This document shows, piece by piece, positions 37,400 through 45,409 of a stretch of DNA of 64,000 nt. The DNA is from Rugamonas sp. A1-17 (lineage in GTDB: Bacteria > Pseudomonadota > Gammaproteobacteria > Burkholderiales > Burkholderiaceae_D), in assembly GCA_025548565.1 (NCBI GenBank), contig JAJLPB010000014.1:177599-241598 (forward strand). Direction: 5' to 3'. The notes beneath the pieces were generated by a model. It was not told the origin of the DNA and did not search any database. It was given only the letters and a program-made list of their open reading frames with translations. Numbering within the stretch: position 1 is the first letter of the stretch; the number at the start of each line of letters is the position of its first letter. A program made the position numbers and the translations under genes.

Positions 37400-37674
37400 G
37401 GTGGCTCCATTTTCTCAAATGTTGGAGCCTCCTTCAAACCCGGGGCGATTCAGGTTGTCCAGGGCTAGCGGTAATGTTGTTGGCCTCGACCGGCGCATAA
37501 GTCCGGGAGCGCGGTCTGGCATTTATTCTGACATTGCAAATCTATTACCTCATTTTGTTTGGGATCTATAAATTGCGGCGCACGCCACGCCAAACGCACA
37601 ACGCGGAAATGACGTACATGAAGATGAGTGGTTTGCCGCGCTGGCTGAGCTTCCGTGCGCTTATGTAGGTGGAC

Positions 37675-38028
37675 ATGCGATACCATTTCGTCATGGAAAA
37701 TGACACTAGAGAGTTATTGGGATTCGTTTATCGAGTAGAGAGCTGTCTACAGGCTGATGGTTTCTATCGGGGGCGAATTGTGGTGATGAAACGCGGAAGC
37801 GGCGAGGTAGAGTATGAACCTCCACTGCTCATCGACACACCCGCTGCATTCCGCAGGTCGCATGCGGCCGAAATCGAGGCAGCGGTGTACATGCGCGAGC
37901 TAATTATGAGCGGGAACATATATAAGATTCTTTCGCCGGGAGAACGTCGATCCACCACTCGCGTCCGGAACGTCCCGGGTGACGCCGACTCCCGAATCGT
38001 GCGTTTCAATTTACCCGCCAAATGCTAA
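37675..38028 (+). CDS. Hypothetical protein
   Basis: A 117-aa protein I do not recognise. It has no signal peptide or membrane helix and is a mix of beta strands and charged helices (GFVYRVESCLQADGFYRGRIVVMK; AAEIEAAVYMRELI) with a basic C-terminus. The ATG at 37675 sits directly behind an AGGTGG; a GTG 6 bp earlier is equally possible. It stands alone between the IS element and the GMC operon, and its lower GC suggests an accessory gene. Confidence 0.55.
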   Translation: MRYHFVMENDTRELLGFVYRVESCLQADGFYRGRIVVMKRGSGEVEYEPPLLIDTPAAFRRSHAAEIEAAVYMRELIMSGNIYKILSPGERRSTTRVRNVPGDADSRIVRFNLPAKC

Positions 38029-38114
38029 GCTCTGACCACCGCACCTCCGACCTTTAACGGACATGAAAATCCAGCACAAGCACAGCAGCGCGATGACGCG
38101 GATCGGTCAAAATC

Positions 38115-39107
38115 TTGAGCGCCGCTTCGCACACTGAAGCCACGGACGATGCCTGGTGGCTGGGCGCCGCAGCCTTGTGCGCGGTTGCTTACGCCACGGT
38201 ACGCCAGCTCCAGCGTGGCCCCACACGCGGCAAGCAGTTGCCCGATGCGCGTTACAAGGAAGCTGAGTGTACGATGCCGGCAACGCCACCGGATTGCCAG
38301 CCGGATTGGCGCCACCAAGCTTCGCGCATGTTTCACGGTGCCTCGGCCGTGCTGGCGACCTCGGTGCTGGCCGATAGCGGGCTGGAACACTATCGCGGCC
38401 AATTCTCCAACCCCGGGATGTTCGCCTCGCTGCTGGGCGCGGGAATGACGCTCGCCGTCGCCAGCCGCAGGGTTTTTGAAAGCCGCGACGCTTTGCCGGG
38501 GCGGCGCCATCGCGCCTATCAATGGGCGCTGCTCGCTGGGCTGGCCGGTACTGGCTTTCACTTCTATAACGTCGGCAGGCGGCTTGGTGGCTTCAACTGG
38601 GGCAACGTCTTTTACGGGGCACCGCTCGGTGCCCCCTCGGCACTGGCGCTGGCTGGACTGATTGGCCTGGCGGCAGACAAGCTGGCCGATCCGGACGAAC
38701 GCGAAACCGCGGGCCGGCTGTTGTGCGCGCTGGCGGGCGCTGGTCTGGCCGGCACCAGCGCCGAGGCCGGCTTGCTGCATTTTCGCGGCGCTTTCCACAA
38801 TCCGTTCATGTGGGTCCCCGTCAGCGTGCCCCCGATTGGCGCGGCGCTGCTGGGCGCGGCAGCCATTGCGCCGCCGGCGGCGCGGCGCTCTCGCCTGAGC
38901 CGCGCGTGGATGGCGCTGACTGGAACGCTGGGGCTGGCCGGGGTCGGCTTTCATGCGTTCGGCGTCGCCCGCCGCATGGGTGGCTGGCGCAACTGGACTC
39001 AGAACCTGCAGGCGGGGCCTCCCCTGCCCGCGCCGCCCGCGTTCTCCGCCCTGGCTCTGGCCGGTTACGCCGCCTTGCAAGTGCTCGAGCGGGAATCGGC
39101 GCCATGA
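38115..39107 (+). CDS. Polytopic membrane protein of the GMC oxidoreductase operon
   Basis: A 330-aa integral membrane protein with about six to eight hydrophobic segments (WWLGAAALCAVAYATV near the start; later FASLLGAGMTLAVA, ALLAGLAGTGFHFYNVG, VGFHAFGVARRMGG). Two internal halves look similar: GFHFYNVGRRLGGFNWGN and GFHAFGVARRMGGWRNW, which suggests an internal duplication. No known family is recognised. The start is uncertain: a TTG at 38115 keeps the first helix, and the first in-frame ATG is 53 codons on. Its stop overlaps the next gene by ATGA, so the three genes are coupled; it may anchor the dehydrogenase or pass its electrons on. Confidence 0.75.
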   Translation: MSAASHTEATDDAWWLGAAALCAVAYATVRQLQRGPTRGKQLPDARYKEAECTMPATPPDCQPDWRHQASRMFHGASAVLATSVLADSGLEHYRGQFSNPGMFASLLGAGMTLAVASRRVFESRDALPGRRHRAYQWALLAGLAGTGFHFYNVGRRLGGFNWGNVFYGAPLGAPSALALAGLIGLAADKLADPDERETAGRLLCALAGAGLAGTSAEAGLLHFRGAFHNPFMWVPVSVPPIGAALLGAAAIAPPAARRSRLSRAWMALTGTLGLAGVGFHAFGVARRMGGWRNWTQNLQAGPPLPAPPAFSALALAGYAALQVLERESAP

Positions 39108-39703
39108 CCGATGGTGCGCGCTACCCCGGCTATCGCGTGCTGGACAAACGCGATAGCCCATCATGGGACGAGATAACCCGCCAAGTGGTCGAGCGGCGCA
39201 TCGGCCCGGTGCCGCCGCGCCGTTACCTGAACGCTGAACAATGGCAGCTCCTCGATGCCCTGGCCGGTGTACTCTTGCCGCAGCCAGAGCGCGCCGCGCC
39301 GATTCCCATCAGCCCGTTCATCGATGCCATGCTGTACGAAGGCCGCAGTGAAGGCTACCGGCACGCCGACATGCCCGATGATCGCGCGGCGTGGCAATTG
39401 GGCCTGGCGGGCGTGCAAGCCGAGGCGCACGCCCGCCACGGCCGGTCTTTTGCCGCGCTCGATAAGCTCACGCAAACTGCGTTGTTGCACGCGCTAGCCG
39501 AGGGCCGGGCAGCCCCGTCGCTGTGGCAAGTGCCGGCCCAGCGCTTTTTCTTCGACACCCTGTTAAAGACCATGGTCGGCATCTACTACGCCCACCCAGC
39601 GGCTTGGGATGAGATCGGCTTTGGCGGCCCCGCCAGTCCGCGCGGCTATGTGCGTCTGGGCTTTGACGAAGCGGATGCTTGGGAAGCAAAGGAAGCGCGA
39701 TGA
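39104..39703 (+). CDS. Gluconate 2-dehydrogenase subunit 3-like protein
   Basis: A 199-aa protein resembling the small (gamma) subunit of membrane FAD sugar dehydrogenases (YLNAEQWQLLDALAGVLLPQ, then a C-terminal LLKTMVGIYYAHPAAWDEIGFGGP segment). The Tat signal usual for this subunit is missing; the N-terminus is soluble and charged. It overlaps both neighbours by 4 bp (ATGA). It probably forms a complex with the GMC subunit that follows. Where the complex sits without export signals is unclear. Confidence 0.82.
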   Translation: MTDGARYPGYRVLDKRDSPSWDEITRQVVERRIGPVPPRRYLNAEQWQLLDALAGVLLPQPERAAPIPISPFIDAMLYEGRSEGYRHADMPDDRAAWQLGLAGVQAEAHARHGRSFAALDKLTQTALLHALAEGRAAPSLWQVPAQRFFFDTLLKTMVGIYYAHPAAWDEIGFGGPASPRGYVRLGFDEADAWEAKEAR

Positions 39704-41334
39704 TGCTGGAATCCGCGCGCGCCTGTGATGGCCGCGCGCCCGATATTTTCAAGCGCGGTGGCTGGATGCCGATGCGCGAGTACAGCACCGACGACGGGGT
39801 AGACTTCACTATCGTCGGCGCGGGCGCAGGCGGCGCGACCCTGGCATGCAAGTTGGCCGAGGCAGGCTTTTCGGTCGTGGTGCTGGAAGCGGGCCCCTTC
39901 TGGCGCCCGCTGGACGACTTTGCATCCGACGAGCTCGCGCAGCAAAACCTGTACTGGAGCGATGCGCGCATCACCGCCGGCGACGACCCGATCGCCTTGG
40001 GGGCCAACAACTCGGGGCGCGGCGTCGGCGGCTCCACGGTCCACTTCAGCATGGTGTCGCTGCGCTTCCGGCCCGCGTGGTTCCGTTCGCGCAGCGAGCT
40101 GGGCTACGGCATGGACTGGCCCGTCAGCTATACGGAAATCGCGCCCTACTACGCCGAGGTGGAGCAGGCGCTGTGCATTTCCGGCCCCGTTTCCTATCCC
40201 TGGGGGCCGCCACGGCCGCGCTATCCCTATCGCGAGCATGAACTGAACGCGGCCGGCCTGGTGCTGGCGCGCGGTGCTGAAAAGCTCGGCATTCCGTGGT
40301 CGGCGGTGCCGCTGGCCACCGTGTCCGCGCCGCGCGGCAAGTCGCCGCCCTGCGTCTACCGTGGCTTCTGCAATTATGGCTGCTCCACCAACGCCAAGCA
40401 GAGCGCGCTGGTGGTGTGGATACCGCGTGCCCTGCGCGCCGGCGCCGAGGTGCGCGACCTGACGATGGCCACCCGCATCGAGGTCGGCGCCAATGGCCGA
40501 GCGTGCGGTGTGCATTATCTGCGCGATGGCCGGCCGGCGATGCAGAAATCGCGTCAAGTGGTGGTGTCGGGTTATGCGATCGAAACGCCGCGCCTGTTGC
40601 TGAATTCTGCTTGTCCGCAGTTCCCGGACGGCTTGGCCAATAGCAGCGGACTGGTCGGCACCCACCTGACCACGCATGCCGGTCCCGGCGTGTGGGGCAC
40701 GTTCGAGGAATCGATCCGCTGCTACAAGGGGCCGCCCAACATGGCATTGACGGAGCACTGGAACTACCACGACGAAGGCAAGGATTTCGACGGCGGCTAT
40801 TGCTTCATGAGCCAGGGGCCGCTGCCACGCGCGTGGGCCCAGTTGCTGGTCAGCAGCCGCCAACTGTGGGGCGAGGCGCTGCGGCGGGAAATGCGCGACT
40901 ACAATCACATCGCCGGCCTGGTGGCGGTGGCGGAGGTCGAGGCGCGCGCGCAGAACCGGGTCGAGCTGGCCGACGAGAAGGACCAGCACGGCTTGCGGAT
41001 TCCGCGCGTGGTGTTTTCCTATTCCGACAACGACCGGCGCCTGCAGCGCCACGCCGGCGCCAGCATGCGCGCCGTGCTGGCGGCGGCGGGCGGGCAATCC
41101 TTGTGGGACAGCACCGACACCAGTCACCTGCTTGGCACTTGCCGCATGGGCGACAACCCAGCCAACAGCGTGGTCAACGCCCACGGCCGCAGCTGGGACG
41201 TGCCCAATCTGTGGATTTGCGACGGCTCGCTGTTCCCCACCTCGGGCGCGGTCAACCCTTCGCTGACCATTCAAGCGCTTGCCTGCCTGATCGCCGACCG
41301 GATCGGTGAGCTGGCCAGACGCGGCGAGCTGTAG
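39700..41334 (+). CDS. GMC family FAD-dependent oxidoreductase
   Basis: A 544-aa flavoenzyme. The FAD-binding Rossmann motif is VGAGAGGATLACKLAEAG (about residues 32-49). The ATTSG-like region is NNSGRGVGGSTVHF, the substrate domain lies in the middle, and the C-terminal GMC domain contains HLLGTCRMGDNP and CDGSLFPTSGAVNPSLT. It should oxidise a sugar, sugar acid or alcohol together with the subunit-3-like protein. No separate cytochrome c subunit is present. It abuts the opposing fusion gene with zero spacing (stop to stop). Confidence 0.92.
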   Translation: MMLESARACDGRAPDIFKRGGWMPMREYSTDDGVDFTIVGAGAGGATLACKLAEAGFSVVVLEAGPFWRPLDDFASDELAQQNLYWSDARITAGDDPIALGANNSGRGVGGSTVHFSMVSLRFRPAWFRSRSELGYGMDWPVSYTEIAPYYAEVEQALCISGPVSYPWGPPRPRYPYREHELNAAGLVLARGAEKLGIPWSAVPLATVSAPRGKSPPCVYRGFCNYGCSTNAKQSALVVWIPRALRAGAEVRDLTMATRIEVGANGRACGVHYLRDGRPAMQKSRQVVVSGYAIETPRLLLNSACPQFPDGLANSSGLVGTHLTTHAGPGVWGTFEESIRCYKGPPNMALTEHWNYHDEGKDFDGGYCFMSQGPLPRAWAQLLVSSRQLWGEALRREMRDYNHIAGLVAVAEVEARAQNRVELADEKDQHGLRIPRVVFSYSDNDRRLQRHAGASMRAVLAAAGGQSLWDSTDTSHLLGTCRMGDNPANSVVNAHGRSWDVPNLWICDGSLFPTSGAVNPSLTIQALACLIADRIGELARRGEL

Positions 41335-44136
41335 CTATTCCGGCGGTTTCCTTACGGCCTTGAGCCAGCCTCCCTCGAAACCGGCCTTTTTCAGCCCCGC
41401 CTTCAGATAGGTGTTTTGCCGCATCAGGGACCACGTGAACTGGTAGCGGTGGTTTTCGATCATCACCACCGTCGGCCCGACGTTGATGCCGTAATGGCAG
41501 GGCGAGACCCATCCCGCCTGGCTACCGGTGCCGGTCTGGCAGCTGGGATTGAACGAGGCCTTGAAGCCGTAGCGGCTGGCCTCGTTCATGCACACGTGCG
41601 CAAAGTTGACCAGGGTGGGCAGGACGATGCCGGGCGCGAACGGCAGCGATGCCGTCACCGCCCATGGCGCCAGGGTGCCGTCATCCGGTCCGTGCGGCGC
41701 GCCACGGGCGGCGTAGGCCAGGAACTCGCGCTCGACACCGTTGACGGTCTTCTTGAGCGGCCCCGGCCCATCGCTGGCACTGAGGCCCCAGCAAAACTGG
41801 TTGTAGCCGATAAAGCCCCTGGGATTAGCGATCGCGTACTTCTGCTGTACCAACGTGGCGCGGCGGCTGTTTTCAAAATAGTCGCTGTCGTGCTGGTCCA
41901 TGAAGCTGTCGCGGATGTCGCGGAAGTCTATCCACAGATGCGACATCTGATGGATGAACAGCGGTCCGGCGTACAGGTAATCCAGGCCGTAGGCCCGCTG
42001 CCAGTTAAAGCCTTTGGTCCATTCGTCATAGTGCTTGCGCTCAATAGCATGCGTCGGTGAGCCGAGCGCGAGGATGTACAAGATCATCGCTTCGCTGTAA
42101 CTGCTCCAGAACGAGTCGAGGAAGCCCTGCTCCGGTTTCCAACCGTGGCACAGCAGCTCTGAGCCGGCCAGCATCCACTGCCAGTCGACCCGCTCGTAGA
42201 GCATGGTGGCCAGTTCGCGGATTTCGCGCTCACCTGCCGCGTCGCCGTCGAAATACTGGCCGGCGGTGAGCACGCCTGCCATCAGCACGGCCGTGTCTAT
42301 GCTCGACAGCTCGCAGCCCTGCGCGCGCTGGCCGCTGTGCAGATCGAGGAAATGGTAGTAAAAGCCCCTGAAGCCGGTGGCGACCGGGCCTTCGCTTTGC
42401 TCGCTGTCGGCAAAAAAGCGCAGCGTGCGCAAGGTGATGGCGGCCGCGTCGGCGCGCTCCATGAAGCCGCGTTCGACGCCGATCGGATACGCCGTCAGCG
42501 CCATGCCTACCGCTGCCGTGCTGGCTGCACTGTCGGGCGAGGTCTTGTCCTTGATCAGGCCGTTTTCCGGATTGACCTCGTGGGTGAAGTAATCAAAGCT
42601 GTTCTTCTGCATTCGATCGAGCAAGGTGTCGACCGACACGTCCAGGTTCGGCACCGGCTGCCGGTTGTCCTGTTCGCGCTCCCACCCCAGCGTGAGCAGG
42701 TTGACCGATTGCGGCGCAACGGTCACCTTGAGCGTGAGCTCGCCCATGTGCCAGTCAAAGTCGACCGGCTCCGGCTGCGGCTCGCCCGCCTTGGACAGCT
42801 GTTCAACCTGCTCGGCAGCCAGATAGGTCGGCTCATCCCAGCCTTGCCACATGCGCAGCGGATTGGCGTGGTCTTCGTCGATGCGGGCAATGTTCGCCGA
42901 TGTAACGTCGTAGCGCGCGCGTCCGCGCAGGCGCAGCGTGATGTCCTGCCGCGCGATCGGATGCTCCGGCATGGCCTGGTTGATCGCCAGCACATGGCTC
43001 TCGCAGCGCTCGCGGCTCGCGTCGCCGAGTTCGCCCACCCACAGCTTCAAGGTCGGATGCGACTGCTTGACCGGATAATGATGCTGTCCCAACTTGGCCA
43101 CCATCGCCAGGCCGTGGTAGACCGGCTTGCGGATGCCGTACAGGTTCATCAAGCCGAAGCCGCCCTGGAACGGCTTGCTTGGGAAATAATTTTCCTCGAA
43201 GATGTCGGTGAAGGTCCAGTAGCTGTAGCCCTGCACCACATCGTCCACATCCATCACCACGCGCACCGCCAGCGCGGCGGCGAAGTGTTCGTCGTGCAGC
43301 AGGTCGCGCGGGTTGGAGGTGATGTTCCATTCCGTGTAATGCAGCGGCGTCTCGCCCACCATGCCGCGTGCCTCCAGGGCCGCGGTGCGCATGACGTCGA
43401 GCGGCGCCTTGGCCAGCTGGGCGCTGGAATCGGTGCCGATGCTGCCGAAGCCATCGGTGGGATAGTAGTGCGTGCTGTAGAAATCGACGGGCAAGCTGTG
43501 CTGCTCGCAATACCGGCGGAAATCGGTCAGCCAGGCATTTTTCGACGAGGCGGGCCCGCCCACGCGCAGGCGCGCGTCGACGCCCTTGATGGCCTTCACG
43601 GTCGCCTTGTACATCGAAAAGTACTGTTCCTGCGTCCCCTTCCAGAATGACTGCAGGTTGGGCTCGTTCCATACCTCGAAATACCACTGCGCCACCTCCT
43701 CGATGCCATAGCGGTCCACCCAGTGCTGGGCCAGCTTTTGCATCAACGTGGCCCATTGCTCTTCGTCGGCCGGCGGCGTGACGTTGGCGCCGTAGTGGAA
43801 CACCGTCTCGCCGCCCGACGACAGCGCGCTGGGCATGAACGACAGCTCCATGAACGGACGCATGCCGATCGATAACAGAAAGTCGATGATCTGATCGGCG
43901 TTGAAGAAGGAATACAGCAGCTTCTCGTCCTGGCAGATCAAGGTGCCCATGTCGTCGTCGAGCAGGCCGTGGAAACGGACGTACTTGAAACCCAATTCCG
44001 CCTGGGCGCGCTTGAGCTGGGCTTGCCAATCGGCACGCAGCGCGGTGGTCGCGTGGCCGCTTCCCACGCACAGGCGCCAGGGATGATGGAGCGGCACGGA
44101 CCCGCCGTTGAAGTCGGCTTCGAATGAGTTTTTCAT
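41335..44136 (-). CDS. GH39-glycoamylase-like fusion protein
   Basis: A 933-aa protein joining two hydrolase modules. Residues 1-~490 form a GH39 enzyme with acid/base E158 (FEVWNEPNLQSFW) and nucleophile E269 (LHYTEWNITS). After a linker, residues ~510-930 form an (alpha/alpha)6 module of the glycoamylase type (PF10091, the group with GH144 beta-1,2-glucanases: FDYFTHEVNPENGLIKD, SSIDTAVLMAGVL, SSYSEAMILYILALGSP, GFIGYNQFCWGLSASDGP). No signal peptide is visible from the ATG at 44136, so it may act in the cytosol. It is divergent from the SDR gene. Substrate unknown; a beta-linked oligosaccharide is likely. Confidence 0.87.
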   Translation of the reverse strand: MKNSFEADFNGGSVPLHHPWRLCVGSGHATTALRADWQAQLKRAQAELGFKYVRFHGLLDDDMGTLICQDEKLLYSFFNADQIIDFLLSIGMRPFMELSFMPSALSSGGETVFHYGANVTPPADEEQWATLMQKLAQHWVDRYGIEEVAQWYFEVWNEPNLQSFWKGTQEQYFSMYKATVKAIKGVDARLRVGGPASSKNAWLTDFRRYCEQHSLPVDFYSTHYYPTDGFGSIGTDSSAQLAKAPLDVMRTAALEARGMVGETPLHYTEWNITSNPRDLLHDEHFAAALAVRVVMDVDDVVQGYSYWTFTDIFEENYFPSKPFQGGFGLMNLYGIRKPVYHGLAMVAKLGQHHYPVKQSHPTLKLWVGELGDASRERCESHVLAINQAMPEHPIARQDITLRLRGRARYDVTSANIARIDEDHANPLRMWQGWDEPTYLAAEQVEQLSKAGEPQPEPVDFDWHMGELTLKVTVAPQSVNLLTLGWEREQDNRQPVPNLDVSVDTLLDRMQKNSFDYFTHEVNPENGLIKDKTSPDSAASTAAVGMALTAYPIGVERGFMERADAAAITLRTLRFFADSEQSEGPVATGFRGFYYHFLDLHSGQRAQGCELSSIDTAVLMAGVLTAGQYFDGDAAGEREIRELATMLYERVDWQWMLAGSELLCHGWKPEQGFLDSFWSSYSEAMILYILALGSPTHAIERKHYDEWTKGFNWQRAYGLDYLYAGPLFIHQMSHLWIDFRDIRDSFMDQHDSDYFENSRRATLVQQKYAIANPRGFIGYNQFCWGLSASDGPGPLKKTVNGVEREFLAYAARGAPHGPDDGTLAPWAVTASLPFAPGIVLPTLVNFAHVCMNEASRYGFKASFNPSCQTGTGSQAGWVSPCHYGINVGPTVVMIENHRYQFTWSLMRQNTYLKAGLKKAGFEGGWLKAVRKPPE

Positions 44137-44227
44137 AAGAAGCGACTCTACCAAGCCCCCCTTGCGCGCGACGTTCGCTAACGCACATAAACGGTCCTCC
44201 ATGGCCAGCGTGCAGCGCGCGATGCGG

Positions 44228-44247
44228 GTCACTGTTAGATCAGTGAC
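44228..44247. promoter_or_regulatory. 20-bp palindrome in a divergent promoter region
   Basis: Perfect 7-bp inverted repeats around a 6-bp centre: GTCACTG-TTAGAT-CAGTGAC. It lies about midway in the 188-bp region between the GH39-glycoamylase fusion gene and the SDR gene, so it could be an operator for a dimeric repressor acting on both. No regulator is encoded next to it. Confidence 0.45.
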
Positions 44248-44324
44248 AGACCGCAGGGGACACGCGGCGTACAACTGGCAGGAGGTGCTCAAGCCATACC
44301 AACTCATCGAGAAGGAGCCTTACA

Positions 44325-45368
44325 ATGAGCAGTCCGACAGTGAGCAGTCCCACAGCGAGCAGGCCGGATGGCCCTGAAGTGGTGGTCATCACCGGCGCCT
44401 CCGCCGGCATTGGGCGCGCGACGGTGCGCGCGTTTGCCGAAACCGGCGCCCACATCGCCCTGCTGGCACGCGACCGCGCGCGCCTGCAAGAAGCCCAAGA
44501 GGAAGTCGAGCAGCTTGGCGGCAAGGCCCTCTGCATCTGCGTCGACATGGCCGATGCCGATCAAGTCGAGGCTGCCGCAAGCCGGGTGGAGGACGAGCTG
44601 GGCCCGATCGATATCTGGGTCAACAACGCCATGGCCACCATCTTCGCGCCATTCGACAAGATTTCCAGCGAAGACTACCGCAGGGTGACCGATGTCACTT
44701 ACCACGGCTTTGTCTGGGGTACGATGGCCGCGCTCAAGCGGATGCGTCCGCGCAACCGCGGCACCATCGTGCAAGTCGGTTCGGCGCTGGCCTACCGCGC
44801 GATTCCCTTGCAGTCGCCGTACTGCGGCGCCAAGCACGCGATCAAGGGCTTTACCGAATCGGTGCGCACCGAGCTGTTGCACGATAAAAGCAAGGTGCAC
44901 ATCACCATGGTCGACATGCCGGGCGTGAACACCACGCAATTTGGCTGGTGCAAGACCACCCTGCCGAACGAGCCCAAGCCCATGGGCACCTACTTCCAAC
45001 CTGAAGTCGCCGCCAGGGCGATCCTGTGGGCCGCGCATGCCAGGCGGCGCGAGGTCTGGGTCAGCCTGCCTGCATCGATGGCCATCGTCGGCGAAAAGTT
45101 CGTGCCCCAGCTGCTCGACCAATACCTGGGCAAGGTCGGCGTCGAGGGCCAGCAGACGGGGGAACCCATCGATCCGGCGCGGGTCGACAACTTGTGGCAG
45201 CCGGTGCCTGGGCCATATGGCGCGCACGGCACCTTCGACAAGGGCGCCCACACCCGGAGTCCGGGTCTGTGGCTGAGCATGAACCGCAACTGGCTGCTTG
45301 CCGGCGTCGCCGCCATTGCCGGCCTGGCCGGGGCGAGCGCGCTGCACAAAACACTGGCGAAGTCCTGA
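44325..45368 (+). CDS. SDR family oxidoreductase with C-terminal membrane segment
   Basis: A 347-aa short-chain dehydrogenase, longer than the usual ~250 aa. The cofactor motif is TGASAGIG (about residues 23-30), with the NNAM segment and catalytic YCGAK (Y-xxx-K). After the SDR domain come ~100 residues including a hydrophobic C-terminal helix (WLLAGVAAIAGLAGASALH) that could anchor it to the inner membrane. AAGGAG precedes the ATG. It is followed by a ThDP enzyme after 41 bp and an FMN oxidase, likely one operon. Substrate not determinable. Confidence 0.91.
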   Translation: MSSPTVSSPTASRPDGPEVVVITGASAGIGRATVRAFAETGAHIALLARDRARLQEAQEEVEQLGGKALCICVDMADADQVEAAASRVEDELGPIDIWVNNAMATIFAPFDKISSEDYRRVTDVTYHGFVWGTMAALKRMRPRNRGTIVQVGSALAYRAIPLQSPYCGAKHAIKGFTESVRTELLHDKSKVHITMVDMPGVNTTQFGWCKTTLPNEPKPMGTYFQPEVAARAILWAAHARRREVWVSLPASMAIVGEKFVPQLLDQYLGKVGVEGQQTGEPIDPARVDNLWQPVPGPYGAHGTFDKGAHTRSPGLWLSMNRNWLLAGVAAIAGLAGASALHKTLAKS

Positions 45369-45409
45369 GCCGTTGGCGAGAACTATTCAACTGAAAAAGC
45401 GAGGCGATC

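Larger units (their letters stand above)
36137..37452 (-). mobile_element. IS3-family insertion sequence
   Basis: A 1316-bp element bounded by imperfect inverted repeats of ~26 bp: the left end starts TGAATCGCCCCGG (36137) and the right end is its complement ending at 37452; both continue to AGGAGGC. Both orfs are on the minus strand. The flanks (AGA left, GGT right) show no target duplication, so the copy may have been rearranged after insertion. It lies 10 bp behind the ABC transporter gene. Confidence 0.92.
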
